64,000 bases of DNA, from contig CM026562.1 in assembly GCA_015143295.1 (NCBI GenBank), positions 43,730,088 to 43,794,087 on the forward strand, in the 5' to 3' direction. The notes beneath the pieces are model-generated. The model saw only the letters and a list, made by a program, of their open reading frames with translations, did no database searches and was not told the origin of the DNA. Shown piece after piece: positions 43,501 through 59,900 of the stretch. This DNA comes from Tetracentron sinense. Taxonomy: Eukaryota > Streptophyta > Magnoliopsida > Trochodendrales > Trochodendraceae. The first letter of the stretch is position 1. Every line of letters starts with the position of its first letter. The position numbers and the translations under genes were made by a program.

Positions 43501-46500
43501 TTCTGCATCTTTGGAAAGGTATCTAGACAACCTATGACCCTGTAAATTTCCAGAAAAATCGAGATCTAGTGCCTAAAAAAATTTGGCAGAATAGTGCGTA
43601 CCACTAAGGGAATTAAAATATTAATTTTTGGGACCTATATTTAGATATGCATACAAATACACTCGGGTGACGGAATACGTATTATTCTTCATCTTTGGAA
43701 AGGTATCTAACCAACCTATGACCCTGTAAATTTCCATAAAAATCAAGGCCTAGTGCCTAAAAAAATTTGGTAGAATAGTGCGTACCACTAAAGGAATAAC
43801 ATTATTAATTTTTGGGACCAATATTTAGATATGCATAGAAATACACCCGGGTGACGGAATAGGTATTCTTCCAAATCTTCGGAATGGTATCTAAGCAACC
43901 TATGACCCTGTAAATTTCCATAAAAATTGAGAGCTAGTGCCTAAAAAAATTTGGTAGAATAGTGCGAACCACTAAAGGGCTCGAAATATTAATTTTTGGG
44001 ACCTATATTTACATATGCACAGAAATACGCTCGGGTGACGGAATAGGTAATATCCTACATCTTTGGAAAGGTATCTAAGCAACCTATGACCCTGTAAATT
44101 TTCATAAACATCGAGAGCTAGTGCCTAAAAAAATTTGGTAGAATAGTGCGTACCACTAAAGGAATAACATTATTATTTTTGGGACCAATATTTAGATATG
44201 CATAGAAATACGCACGGGTGACGGAATAGGTATTATTCTTCATCTTTGGAAAGGAATCTAAGCATCCTATGACCCTATAAATTTCCATAAAAATCAAGAA
44301 CTAGTGCCTAAAAAAATTTGGCAGAATAGTGCGGAGCACTAAGGGAATTAAAATATTAATTTTTGGGACCAATATTTAGATATGCACAGAAATACGCTCG
44401 GGTGACGGAATTGGTATTATCCTACATCTTTGGAAAGGTATCTAAGTAACCTACCCCCCTGTAAATTTTCATAAACATCGAGAGCTAGTGCCTAAAAAAA
44501 TTTGGTAGAATAGTGCGTACCACTAAAGGAATAACATTATTAATTTTTGGGACCAATATTTAGATATGCATAGAAATACGCTCGGGTGACGGAATAGGTA
44601 TTATTCTACATCTTTGAAAAGGTATCTAAGCAACCTAGGACCCTGTTAATTTCCACAAAAATCGAGAGCAAGTGCCAAAAGAAATTTGGTAGAATAGTGC
44701 GGACCACTAAGGGAATTAAAATATTAATTTTTGGGACCTATATTTAGATATGCATAGAAATACGCTCGGGTGACGGAATAGGTATTATTCTACATCTTTG
44801 GAAAGGTATCTAAGCATCCTATGACCCAGTAAATTTCCATAAAAATCGAGAGGTGGTGCCTAAAAAAATTTTGTAGAATAATGCGGACCACTAAGGGAAT
44901 TAAAATATTAATTTTTGGGTCCAATATTTGGATATAAATTGAAATACGCTCGGGTGACGGAATAGGTATTATTCTACATCGTTGAAAAGGTATCTAAGCA
45001 ACCTATGACCCTGTTATTCTCCACAAAAATCGAGAGCATGTGCCAAAAAAAATTTGGTAGAATAGTGCGGACCACTATGGGAATTGAAATATTAATTTTT
45101 GGGACCTATATTTAGATATGCATAGAAATACGCTCGGGTGACGGAATAGGTATTATTCTACATCTTCGGAATGGTATCTAAGCAACCTATGACCCTGTAA
45201 ATTTCCATAAAAATCGAGAGCTAGTGCCTAAAAAAATTTGGTAGAATAGTGCGAACAACTAAAGGACTTGAAATATTAATTTTTGGGATCTATATTTACA
45301 TATGCACAGAAATACGCTCGGGTGACGGAATAGGTAATATCCTAAATCTTTGGAAAGGTATCTAAGCAAACTGTGACCCTGTTAATTTCAAAAAAAATCG
45401 AGAGCTAGTGCCTAAAAAAATTTTGTAGAATAGTGCGAACCACTAAAGGACTTGAAATATTAATTTTGGGACCTATATCTACATATGCACAGAAATACGT
45501 TCGGGTGACGGAATAGGTAATATCCTACATCTTTGGAAAGGTATCTAAGCAACCTATGACCCTGTAAATGTTCATAAAAATCGAGGGCTAGTGCCCAAAA
45601 AAATTTGGTAGAATAGTGCGGACCACTAAAGGAATAACATTATTAATTTCTGGGACCAATATTTAGATATGCTTAGAAATACGCTCGGGTGACGGAATAG
45701 GTATTATTCTTCAACTTTGGAAAGGTATCTATGCATCGTATGACCTTGTAAATTTCCATAAAAATCGAGAGCTAGTCCCTAAAAAAATTTGGTAGAATAG
45801 TGCGGACCACTAAGGGAATTAAAATATTAATTTTTCGGACCAATATTTAGATATGCACAGAAATACGCTCGGGTGACGGAATAGGTATTATCCTACATCT
45901 TTGGAAAGGTATCTAAGCAACCTACGACCCTATAAATTTTCATAAAAATCGAGATCTAGTGCCTAAAAAAATTTGGTAGAATAGTGCGGACAACTAATGG
46001 AATTAAAATATTAATGTTTGGGACCAATATTTGGATATGCATTGAATACGCTCGGGGTGACGGAATAGGTATTATTCTACATCTTTGAAAAGGTATCTAA
46101 GCAACCTATGACCCTGTAAATTTCCACAAACATCGAGAGCTAGTGCCAAAAAAAATTTGGTAGAATAGTGCGGACCACTAAGGGAATTAAAATATTAATT
46201 TTTGGGACCTATATTTAGATATGCATAGAAATACTCTCGGGTGACGGAATAGGTATTATTCTACATCTTTGGAAAGGTATCTAAGCATCCTATGACCCAG
46301 TAAATTTCCATAAAAATCGAGAGGTAGTGCCTAAAAAAATTTTGTAGAATAGTGCGGACCACTAAGGGAATTAAAATACTAATTTTTGGGACCAATAATT
46401 AGATATGCATAGAAATACGCTTGGGTGACGGAATAGGTATTATTCTATATCTTCGGAATGGTATCTAAGCAACCTATGACCCTGTAAATTTCCATAAAAA

Positions 46501-49500
46501 TCGAGAGCTAGAGCCTAAAAAAATTTGGAAGAATAGTGCGGACCACTAAAGGACTCTAAATATTAAGTTTTGGGACCTATATTTACATATGCACAGAAAT
46601 ACGCTCGGGTGACGGAATAGGTAATATCCTACAACTTTGGAAAGGTATCTAAGCAACCTATGACCCTGTAAATTTCCATAAAAATCGAGAGGTAGTGCCT
46701 AAAAAAATTTGGTAGAATAGTGCGAACTACTAAAGGACTTGAAATATTAATTTTTGGGACCTATATTTACATATGCACAGAAATACGCTCGGGTGACGAA
46801 ATATGTAATATCCTACATCTTTGGAAAGGTATCTAAGCAATCTATGACCCTGTAAATTTTCATAAGAATCGAGGGCTAGTGCCTAAAAAAAGTTTGTAGA
46901 ATAGTGCGTACCCCTAAAGGAATAACATTATTAATTTTTGGGACCAATATTTAGATATACATAGAAATACGCTCGGGTGACGGAATAGGTATTATTCTAT
47001 ATCTTCGGAATGGTATCTAAGCAACCTATGACCCTGTAAATTTCCACAAAAATCGAGAGCTAGAGCCTAAAAAAATTTGGAAGAATAGTGCGGACCACTA
47101 AAGGACTCTAAATATTAAGTTTTGGGACCTATATTTACATATGCACAGAAATACGCTCGGGTGACGGAATATGTAATATCCTACATCTTTGGAAAGGTAT
47201 CTAAGCAACCTATGACCCTCTAAATTTTCATAAGAATCGAGGGCTAGTGCCTAAAAAAAGTTTGTAGAATAGTGCGGACCACTAAAGGAATAACATTATT
47301 AATTTTTGGGACCAATATTTAGATATGCATAGAAATACGCTCGGGTGACGGAATAGGTACTATTCTTCATCTTTGGAAAGGTATCTAAGCATCCTATCAC
47401 CCTACAATTTCTATAAAAATCGAGAGCTAGTGCCGACAAAAATTTGGTAGAATAGTGCGGACCACTATGGGAATTAAAATATTAATTTTTGGGACCAATA
47501 TTTGGATATGCATTGAATACGCTCGGGTGACGGAATAGGTATTATTCTACATCTTTGAAAAGGTATCTAAGCAACCTGTGACCCTGTAAATTTCCACAAA
47601 CATCGAGAGCTAGTGCCAAAAAAAATTTGGTAGAATAGTGCGGACCACTAAGGGAATTAAAATATTAATTTTTGGGACCTATATTTAGATATGCATAGAA
47701 ATACGCTCGGGTGACGGAATATGTATTAGTCTACATCTTTGGAAAGGTATCTAAGCATCCTACGACCCTGTAAATTTCCATAAAAATCGAGAGGTAGTGC
47801 CTAAAAAAATTTTGTAGAATAGTGCGGACCACTAAGGGAATTAAAATACTAATGTTTGGGACCAATAATTAGATATGCATAGAAATACGCTTGGGTGACA
47901 GAATAGGTATTATTCTATATCTTCGGAATGGTATCTAAGCAACCTATGACCCTGTAAATTTCAACAAAAATAGAGAGCTAGAGCCAAAAAAAATATTAAT
48001 TTTTGGGACCTATATTTACATATGCACAGAAATACGCTCGGGTGACGGAATATGTAATATCCTACATCTTTGGAAAGGTATCTAAGCAACCTATGACCCT
48101 GTAAATTTCCATAAAAATCGAGAGCTAGTGCCTAAAAAAATTTGGTAGAATAGTGCGAACCACTAAAGGACTTGAAATATTAATTTTTGGGACCTATATT
48201 TACATATGCACAGAAATACGCTCGGGTGACGGAATATGTAATATCCTACATCTTTGGAAAGGTATCTAAGCAACCTATGACCCTGTAAATTTTCATAAGA
48301 ATCGAGGGCTAGTGCCTAAAAAAAGTTTGTAGAATAGTGCGTACCACTAAAGGAATAACATTATTAATTTTTGGGACCAATATTTAGATATGCATAGAAA
48401 TACGCTCGGGTGACGGAATAGGTATTATTCTTCATCTTTGGAAAGGTATCTAAGCATCCTATGACCCTGTAAATTTCAATAAAAATCGAGAGCAAGTGCC
48501 TACAAAAATTTGGTAGAACAGTGCGGACCACTATGGGAATTAAAATATTAATTTTTGGGACCAATATTTAGATATGCACAGAAATACGCTTGGGTGACGG
48601 AATAGGTATTATCCTACATCATTGGAAAGGTATCTAAGCAACCTATGACCCTATAAATTTTCATAAAAATCGAGAGCTAGTGCCTAAAAAAATTTGGTAG
48701 AATAGTGCGGACCACTAAAGAAATAACAATATTAATTTTTGGGACCAATATTTAGATATGAGTAGAAATACGCTCGGGTGACGGAATAGGTATTATTCTA
48801 CATCATTGAAAAGGTATCGAAGCATACTATGACCCTGTAAATTTTCGTAAAAATCCACAGCTAGTGCCTAAAAAAATTTGGTAGAATAGTGCGTACCACT
48901 AAGGGAATTAAAATATTAATTTTTGGGACCAATATTTGGATATGCATTGAAATACGCTCGGGTGACGGAATAGGTATTATTCTACATCTTCGGAATGGTA
49001 TCTAAGCAACCTATGACCCTGTAAATTTCCATTAAAATCGAGAGCTGGTGCCTAAAAAAATTTGGAAGAATAGTGCGAACCACTAAAGGAATTGAAATAT
49101 TAATTTTTGGGACCTATATTTACATATGCACAGAAATACGCTCGGGTTACGGAATAGGTAATATCCTACATCTTTGGAAAGGTAGCTATGCAACCTATGA
49201 CCCTGTAAATTTCCATAAAAATCGAGAGCTAGTGCCTAAAAAAATTTGGTAGAATACTGCGACCCACTAATGGACTTGAAATATTAATTTTTGGGACCTA
49301 TATTTACATATGCACAGAAATATGCTCGGGTGACGGAATAGGTATTATCCTACATCTTTGGAAAGGTATCTATGCAACCTATGACCCTGTAAATTTTCAA
49401 AAAAAATCGAGAGCTAGTGCCGAAAAAAATATGGTACAATAGTGCGGACAACTAAAGGAATAACATTATTAATTTTTGGGACCAATATTTAGATATGCAT

Positions 49501-49529
49501 AGAAATACGCTCGGGTGACGGAATAGGTA

Positions 49530-51650
49530 TTATTCTACATCTTTGGAATGGTATCTAAGCAACATATGACCCTGTAAATTTCCATAAAAATCGAGTGTTA
49601 GTGCTTAAAAAAATTTGGTAGAATAGTGCGACCACTAAAGGACTTAAAATATTAATTTTTGGGACCTATATTTACATATGCACAGAAATACGCTCGAGTG
49701 ACAGAATATGTATTATCCTACTTCGTTGGAAAGGTATCTAAGCAACCTATGACCCTGTAAATTTTCATAAAAATCGAGAGCTAGTGCCTAAAAAAATTTG
49801 ATAGAATAGTGTGGACCACTAAAGGAATATCATTACTAATTTTTGGGACCAATTTTTAGATATGGAAAGAAATACGCTCGGGTGACGGAATAGGTATTAT
49901 TCTACATCTTTGTAAAGGTATCTAAAAAAGCTATGACCCTGTAAATTTCAATTAACATCGAGAGCAAGAGCCTAAAAAAATTTGGTAGAATAGTGCGGAC
50001 CACTAAGGGAATTAAAATAGTAATTTTTGGGACCTATATTCAGATTTGCATAGAAATACGCTCGGGAGACGGAATAGGTATTATTCTACATCTTTGGAAA
50101 GGTATCTAAGAATCCTATGACCCAGTAAATTTCCACAAAAATCGAGAGGTAGTGCCTAAAAAAATTTGGTAGAATAGTGCGGACCCCTGAGGGATTTAAA
50201 ATATTAATTTTTGGGACCTATATTTAGATATGCCTAGAAATACGCTCGGGTGACGGAATAGGTACTATTCTACATCTTTTGAAAGGTATCTAAGCAACCT
50301 ATGACCCTGTAAATTTCCATAAAAATCGAGAGCTAGTGCCTAATAAAATTTGGTAGAATAGTGCGGACCACTAAGGGAATTAAAATATTAATTTTTAAGA
50401 CCTATATTTAGATATGCATAGAAATACGCTCGGGTGACGGAATTGGTATTATTCTACATCTTTGGAATGGCATCTAAGCAACCTATGACCCTGTAAATTT
50501 CCATAAAAATCGAGAGTTAGTGCCTAAAAAAATTTGGTAGAATAGTGCGACCACTAAAGGACTTAAAATATTAATTTTTGGGACCTATATTTACATATGC
50601 ACAGAAATACGCTTGGGTGACAGAATATGTATTATACTACATCGTTGGAAAGGTATCTAAGCAACCTATGACCTTGTAGATTTTCATAAAAATTGAGAGC
50701 TAGTGCCTAAAAAAATTTGATAGAATAGTGTGGACCACTAAAGGAATAACATTATTAATTTTTGGGACCAATTTTTAGATATGGAAAGAAATACGCTCGG
50801 GTGACGGAATAGGTATTATTCTACATCTTTGGAAAGGTATCTAAAAAACCTATGACCCTGTAAATTTCCATTAACATCGAGAGCTAGAGCCTAAAAAAAT
50901 TTGGTAAAATAGTGCGGACCACTAAGGGAATTAAAGTAGTAATTTTTGGGACCTATATTTAGATTTGCATAGAAATACGCTCGGGTGACGGAATAGGTAT
51001 TATTCTACATCTTTGGAAAGGTATCTAAGCATCCTATGACCCAGTAAATTTCCATAAAAATCGAGAGGTAGTGCCGAAAAAAATTTGGTAGAATAGTGCG
51101 GACCACTAAGGGATTTAAAATATTAATTTTTGGGACCTATATTTAGATATGCCTAGAAATACGCTCGGGTGACGGAATAGGTATTATTCTACATCTTTTG
51201 AAAGGTATCTAAGCAATCTATGGCCCTGTAAATTTCCATAAAAATCGAGAGCTAGTGCCTAATAAAATTTGGTAGAATAGTGCGGACCACTAAGGGAATT
51301 AAAATATTAATTTTTAAGACCTATATTTAGATATGCATAGAAATACGCTCGGGTGACGGAATAGGTATTATTCTACATCTTTGGAATGGTATCTGAGCAA
51401 CCTATGACCCTGTAAATTTCCATAAAAATCGAGAGTTAGTGCCTAAAAAAATTTGGTAGAATAGTGCGACCACTAAAGGTCTTAAAATATTAATTTTTGG
51501 GACCTATATTTACATATGCACAGAAATACGCTCGGGTGACAGAATATGTATGATCCTACATCGTTGGAATGGTATCTAAGCAACCTATGACCCTGTAAAT
51601 TTTCATAAAAATCGAGAGCTAGTGCCTAAAAAAATTTGGTAGAATAGTGC
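49530..51650. repeat. Higher-order repeat of ~920 bp (five monomers)
   Basis: The same sequence of monomer variants, including the one-base-deleted form AGTGCGACCACTAAAGG followed by ACAGAATATGTAT, occurs at about 49626, 50545 and 51464. The spacing is about 919-920 bp, five monomers. Between them the other four monomers also match in order. Confidence 0.75.
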
Positions 51651-54600
51651 GGACCACTAAAGGAATAACATTATTAATTTTTGGGACCAATATTTAGATA
51701 TGCATAGAAATACGCTCGGGTGACGGAATAGGTATTATTCTACATCTTTGGAAAGGAATCTAAGCAAACTATGACCCTGTAAATTTCCATAAAATCGAGA
51801 GCTAGTACCTAATAAAATTTGGTAGAATAGTGCGGACCATTAAGGGAATTAAAATATTAATTTTTAAGACCAATATTTAGATATGCGTAGAAATACGCTC
51901 GGGAGACGGAATAGGTATTATTCTACATCTTTGGAAAGGTATCTAAGCATCCTATGACCCTGTAAATTTCCATTAAAATCGAGTGCTAGTGCCTAAAAAA
52001 ATTTGGTAGAATAGTGCGGACCACTAAAGGAATAACATTATTAATTTTTGGGACCAATATTTAGATTTGCATAGAAATACGCTCGGGTGACGGAATAGGT
52101 ACTATTCTACATCTTTGGAAAGGTATCTAAGCAACCTATGACCCTGTAAATTTCCACAAAAATCGAGAGCAAGTGCCTAAAAAAATTTGGTAGAATAGTG
52201 CGGACCACTAAAGGAATTAAAATATTAATTTTTGGGACCTATATTTAGATATACATAGAAATACGCTCGGGTGACGGAATAGGTACTATTCAACATCTTT
52301 GGAAAGGTATCTAAGCAACCTATGACCCTGTAAATTTTCATAGAAATCGACAGCTAGTGCCTAAAAAAATTTGGTAGAATAGTGCGGACTACTAAGGGAA
52401 TTAAAATATTAATTTTTAAGACCTATATTTAGATATGTATAGAAATACGCTCGGTTGACGGAATAGGTATTATTCTACATCTTTGGAAAGGTATCTAAGC
52501 AACGTATGACCTTGTAAATTTTCATAGAAATCGAGAGCTAGTGCCTAAAAAAATTGGGTAGAATAGTGCGGACCACTAAGGGATTAAAATATTAATTTTT
52601 GGTACCAATATTTAGATATGCATTGAAATACGCTCGGGTGAGGGAATAGGTATTATTCTACATCTTTGAAAAGGTATCTAAGCAACCTATGACCCTGTAA
52701 ATTTCCACAAAAATCCAGAGCTAGTGCTTAAAAAAATTTGGTTGAATAGTGCGGACCACTAAGGGAATTAAAATATTAATTTTTAAGACCTATATTTAGA
52801 TATGCATAGAAATACGCTCGGTTGACGGAATAGGTATTATTCTACATCTTTGGAAAGGTATCTAAGCAACCTATGACCCTTTTTATTTTCATAAAAATCG
52901 AGAGCTAGTGCCTAAAATTTTTTTGTAGAATAGTGCGGACTACTAAGGGAATTAAAATATTAATTTTTAAGAGCTATATTTAGATATGCATAGAAATACG
53001 CTCGGGTGACGGAATAGATATTATTCTACATCTTTGGAAAGGTATCTAAGCAACCTACGACCTTGTAAATTTTCATAAAAATCGAGAGCTAGTGCCTAAA
53101 AAAATTTGGTAGAATAGTGCGGACCACTAAAGGAATAACATTATTAATTTTTGGGACCAATATTTAGATATGCATAGAAATACGCTCGGGTGACAGAATA
53201 GTTATTATTCTACATCATTGAAAAGGTATCTAAGCATCCTATGACCCTGTAAATTTTCATAAAAATCGAGAGCTAGTGCCTAAAAAAATTGGGTAGAATA
53301 GTGCGGACCACTAAGGGAATTAAAATATTAATTTTTGGTACCAATATTTAGATATGCATTGAAATACGCTCGGGTGACGGAATAGGTATTATTCTACATC
53401 TTTGAAAAGGTATCTAAGCAACCTATGACCCTGTAAATTTCCACAAAAATCGAGAGCTAGTGCCTAAAAAAATTTGGTTGAATAGTGCGGACCACTAAGG
53501 GATTTAAAATATTAATTTTTAGGACCTATATTTAGATATGCATAGAAATACGCTTGGTTGATGGAATAGGTATTATTCTACATCTTTGGAAAGGTATCTA
53601 AGCAACCTATGACACTGTAAATTTTCATAAAAATCGAGAGCTAGTGCCTAAATAAATTTGATAGAATAGTGCGGACCACTGAGGGAATTAAAATATTAAT
53701 TTTTGGGACCTATATTTAGATATGCATAGAAATACGCTCGGGTGACGGAATAGGTAGTATTGTACATCTTGGAAAGGTATCTAAGCAACCTATGACCCTG
53801 TAAATTTTCATAAAAATCGAGAGGCCTAAAAAAATTTGGTAGAATAGTGCGGACTACTAAGGGAATTAAAATATTAATTTTTGGGACCTATATTTAGATA
53901 TGCATAGAAATACGCTCGGGTGACGGAATAGGTATTATTCTACATCTTTTGAAAGGTATCTAAGCAACCTACGACCCTGTAAATTTTCATAAAAATCGAG
54001 AGCTAGTGCCTAAAAAAATTTGGTAGAATAGTGCAGACCACTAAAGGAATAACATTATTAAATTTTGGGACCAATATTTAGATATGCATAGAAATACGCT
54101 CGGGTGACGGAATAGGTATTATTCTACATAATTGAAAAGGTATCTAAGCATCCTATGACCCTGTAAATTTTCATAAAAATCGAGAGCTAGTGCCTAAAAA
54201 AATTGGGTAGAATAGTGCGGACCACTAAGGGAATTAAAATATTAATTTTTGGTACCAATATTTAGATATGCATTGAAATACGCTCGGGCGACGGAATAGG
54301 TATTATTCTACATCTTTGAAAAGGTATCTAAGCAACCTATGACCCTGTAAATTTCCACAAAAATCGAGAGCTAGTGCCTAAAAAAATTTGGTTGAATAGT
54401 GCGGACCACTAAGGGAATTAAAATATTAATTTTTCGGACCTATATTTAGATATGCATAGAAATACGCTCGGCAGACGGAATAGGTATTATTCTACATCTT
54501 TGGAAAGGTATCTAAGCATCCTATGACCCAGTAAAGTTCCATAAAAATCGAGAGGTAGTGCCTAAAAAAATTTGGTAGAATAGTGCGGACCACTAAAGGA

Positions 54601-56999
54601 ATTAAAATATTAATTTTTGAGACCTATATTTAGATATGCATAGAAATACGCTCGGGTGACGGAATAGGTATTATTCTACATCTTTGGAAAGGTATCTAAG
54701 CATCCTATGACGCAGTAAATTTCCATAAAAATCGAGAGCTAGTGCTAAAAAAATTTGGTAGAATAGTGCGGACAACTAAAGGAATAACATTATTAATTTT
54801 TGGGACCAATATTTAGATATGCATAGAAATACGCTCGGGTGACGGAATAGGTATTATTCTACATCTTTGGAAAGGAATCTAAGCAACCTATGACCCTGTA
54901 AATTTCCATAAAAATCAAGAGCTAGTGCCTAATAAAATTTGGTAGAATAGTGCGGACCACAAAGGGAATTAAAATATTAATTTTTAAGACCTATATTTAG
55001 ATATGCATAGAAATAAGCTCGGGTGACGGAATAGGTATTATTCTACATCTTTGGAAAGGTATCTAAGCAACCTATGACCCTTTAAATTTTCATAAAAATC
55101 GAGAGCTAGTGCCTAAACAAATTTGGTAGAATAGTGCGGACCACTAATGGAATTAAAATATTAATTTTTGGGACCTATATTTAGATATGCATAGAAATAG
55201 GTATTATTCTACATCTTTGGAAAGGTATCTAAGCATCCTATGACCCTGTAAATTTCCATGAAAATCGAGACCTAGAGCCTAAAAAAATTTGGTAGAATAG
55301 TGCGGACCACTAAAGGAATAACATTATTAATTTTTGGGACCAATATTTAGATATGCATAGAAATACGCTCGGGTGACGGAATAGGTATTATTCTACATCT
55401 TTGGAAAGGAATCTAAGCAACCTATGACCCTGTAAATTTCCATAAAAATCGAGAGCTAGTGCCTAATAAAATTTGGTAGAATAGTGCGGACCATTAAGGG
55501 AATTAAAATATTAATTTTTAAGACATATATTTAGATATGCGTAGAAATACGCTCGGGAGACGGAATAGGTATTATTCTACATCTTTGGAAAGGTATCTAA
55601 GCAACCTATGACCCTGTAAATTTTCATAAAAATCGAGAGCTAGTGCCTAAACAAATTTGGTAGAATAGTGCGGACCACTAAAGGAATTAAAATATTAATT
55701 TTTGGGACCTATATTTAGATATGCATAGAAATATGCTCGGGTGACGGAATAGGTACTATTCTACATATTTGGAAAGGTATCTAAGCAACCTATGACCCTG
55801 TAAATTTCCATAAAAATTGAGAGCTAGTGCCTAAAAAAAGTTGGTAGAATAGTGCGGACCACGAAGGGAATTAAAATATTAATTTTTGGGACCAATATTT
55901 AGATAAGCATAGAAATACTCTCAGGTGACGGAATAGGTATTATTCTACATCTTTGGAAAGGTATCTAAGCATCCTATGACCCTATAAATTTCCATAAAAA
56001 TCGAGACCTAGAGCCTAAAAAAATTTGGTAGAATAGTGCGTACCACTAAAGGAATAACATTATTAATTTTTGGGACCAATATTTAGATATGCATAGAAAT
56101 ACGCTTGGGTGACGGAATAGGTATTATTCTACATTTTTGGAAATGTATCTAAGCAACTTATGACCCTATAAATTTTCATAAAAATCGAGAGTTAGTGCCT
56201 AGAAAAATTTGGAAGAATAGTGCGGACCACTAAAGGAATAACATTATTAATTTTTGGGATCAATATTTAGAAATGCATAGAAATATGCTCGGGTGACGGA
56301 ATAGGAATTATTCTACATCTTTGGAAAATTATTTAAGCAAGCTATGACCCTGTAAATTTCCACAAAAATCGAGAGCTAGTGCCTAAAAGAATTTGGTAGA
56401 ATAGTGCGGACCACTAAAGGAATAACATTTTTAATTTTGGGCACCAATATTTAGATATGCATAGAAATACGATCGGGTGACGGAATAGGTATTATGCTAC
56501 ATCTTTGGAAAGGTATCTAAGCATCCTATGACCCAGTAAATTTCCATAAAAATCGACAGCTAGTGCCTAAAAAAATTTGGTAGAATAGTGCGGACCACTA
56601 AGGGAATTAAAATATTAATTTTTGGGACCTATATTTAGATATGCATAGAAATACGCTCGGGTGACGGAATAAGAATGATTCTACATCTTTGGAAAGGAAT
56701 CTAAGCAACCTATGACCCTGTAAATTTCCATAAAAATCGAGAGCCAGTGCCTAATAAAATTTGGTAGAATATTGCGGACCACTAAGGGAATTAAAATATT
56801 AATTTTTAAGACCTATATTTAGATATGCGTAGAAATACGCTCGGGTGACGGAATAGGTATTATTCTACATCTTTGGGAAGGTATCAAAGCAACCTATGAC
56901 CCTGTAAATTCTCATAAAAATCGAGAGCTAGTGCCAAAACAAATTTGGTAGAATAGTGCGGACCACTACGGGAATTAACATATTAATTTTTGGGACCTA

Positions 57000-59900
57000 T
57001 ATTTAGATATGCATAGAAATACGCTCGGGAGACGGAATAGGTATTATTCTACATCTTTGGAAAGGTATGTAAGCATCCTATGACCCTGTAAATTTCCATA
57101 AAATCGAGAGGTAGTGCCTAAAAAAATTTGGTAGAATAGTGCGTACCACTAAGGGAATTGAAATATTAATTTTTGGGACCAATATTTAGATATGCATAGA
57201 AATACGCTAAGGTGACGGAATAGGTATTATTCTACATCTTTGGAAAGGTATCTAAGCATCCTATGACCCTGTAAATTTCCATAAAAATCGAGACCTAGAG
57301 CCTAAAAAAATTTGGTAGAATAGTGCATACCACTAAAGGAATAACATTATTAATTTTTGGGACCAATATTTAGATATGCATAGAAATACGCTCGGGTGAC
57401 GGAATAGGTATTATTCTACATCTTTTGAAAGGTATCTAAATAACCTATGACCCTGTAAATTTCCATTAAAATCGAGAGCTAGTGCCTAAAAAAATTTGGT
57501 AGAATAGTGCGGACCACTAAGGGATTTAAAATATTAATTTTTGGGACCTATATTTAGATATGCATAGAAATACGCTCGGGTGACGGAATAGGTATTATTC
57601 TACATCTTTTCAAAGGTATCTAAGCAACCTATGACCCTGTAAATTTCAATAAAAATCGAGAGCTAGTCCTAACAAAATTTGGTAGAATAATGCGGACCAC
57701 TAAAGGAATAACATTATTAATTTTTGGGACCAATATTTAGATATGCATAGAAATACGCTCGGGTGACGGAATAGGTATTATTCTACATTTTTGGAAAGGT
57801 ATCTAAGCAACCTATGACCCTGTAAATTTTCATAAAAGTCGAGAGCTAGTGCCTAAAAAAATTTGATTGAATAGTGCGGACCACTAAAGGAATACCATTA
57901 TTAATTTTTGGGACCAATATTTAGATATGCATGGAAATACGCTCGGGTGATGGAATAGTGCGGACCACTAAGGGAATTAAAATATTAATTTTTGGGACCA
58001 ATATTTAGATATGCATAGAAATACGCTTGGGTGACGGAATAGGTATTATTCTACATTTTTGGAAATGTATCTAAGCAACTTATGACCCTATAAATTTTCA
58101 TAAAAATCGAGAGTTAGTGCCTAGAAAAATTTGGTAAAATAGTGCGGACCACTAATGGAATAACATTATTAATTTTTGGGATCAATATTTAGATATGCAT
58201 AGAAATACGCTCGGGTGACGGAATAGGAATTATTCTACATCTTTGGAAAAGTATTTAAGCAAGCTATGACCCTCTAAATTTCCACAAAAATCGAGAGCTA
58301 GTGCCTAAAAGAATTTGGTAGAATAGTGCGGACAACTAAAGGAATAACATTTTTAATTTTTGGCAGCAATATTTAGATATGCATAGAACTACGCTCGGGT
58401 GACAGAATAGGTATTATTTTACCTCTTTGGAAGGGTATCTAAACAACCTATGACCCTGTAAATTTCCATAAAAATCGACAGCTAGTGCCTAAAAAAATTT
58501 GGTAGAATAGTGCGGACCACTAAGGAATTGAAATATTAAATTTTGGGACCTATATTTAGATATCATAGAAATACGCTCGGGTGACGGAATAGGTATTATT
58601 CTACATCTTTGGAAAGGAATCTAAGCAACCTATGACCCAGTAAATTTCCATAAAAATCGAGAGCTAGTGCCTAATAAAATTTGGTAGAATAGTGCGGACC
58701 ACTAAGGGAATTAAAATATTAATTTTTAAGACCTATATTTAGATTTGCGTAGAAATACGCTCGGGTGACGGAATAGGTATTATTCAACATCTTTGGGAAG
58801 GTATTAAAGCAACCTATGATCCTGTGAATTTTCATAAAAATCGAGAGCTACTGCCTAAACAAATTTGTAGAATAGTGCGGACCACTAATGGAATTAAAAT
58901 ATTAATTTTTGGGACCTATATTTAGATATGCATAGAAATACGATCGGGTGACGGAATAGGTATTATTCTACATCTTTGGAAAGGTATCTAAGCATCCTAT
59001 GACCCAGGAAATTTCGATAAAAATCGAGAGGTAGTGCCTAAAAAAATTTGGTAGAATAGTGCGGACCACTAAGGGAATTGTGATATTAATTTTTGGGACC
59101 AATATTTAGATATGCATAGAAATACGCTCAGGTGACGGAATAGGTATTATTATACATCTTTGGAAAGGTATCTAAGCATCCTATGACCCTGTAAATTTCC
59201 ATAAAAACCGAGAACTAGAGCCTAAAAAAATTTGGTAGAATAGTGCGTACCACTAAAGGAATAACATTATTAATTTTTGGGACCAATATTTAGATATGCA
59301 TAGAAATACGCTCCGGTGACGGAATAGGTATTATTCTACATCTTTGGAAAGGTATCTAAATAACCTATGACCCTGTAAATTTCCATTAAAATCGAGAGCT
59401 AGTGCCTAAAAAAATTTGGTAGAATAGTGCGGACCACTAAGGGAATTAAAATAGTAATTTTTGGGACCTATATTTAGATTTGCATAGAAATACGCTCGGG
59501 TGACGGAATAGGTATTATGATACATCTTTGGAAAGGTATCTAAGCATCCTATGACCCAGTAAATTTCCATAAAAATCGAGAGGTAGTGCCTAAAAAATTT
59601 TGGTAGAATAGTGCGGACCACTAACGGATTTAAAATATTAATTTTTGGGACCTATATTTAGATATGCATAGAAATACGCTCGGGTGACGGAATAGGTATT
59701 ATTCTACATCTTTTGAAAGGTATCTAAGCAACCTATGACCCTGTAAATTTCAATAAAAATCGAGAGCTAGTCCTAAAAAAATTTGGTAGAATAGTGCGGA
59801 CCACTAAAGGAATAACATTATTAATTTTTGGGACCAATATTTAGATATGCATAGAAATACGCTCGGGTGATGGAATAGTGCGGACCACTAAGGGAATTAA

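Noticed and set aside
48364-48564. Minus-strand frame in the satellite (also 59406-59621)
   Set aside because: Chance frames in tandem repeats; they break in neighbouring monomers.
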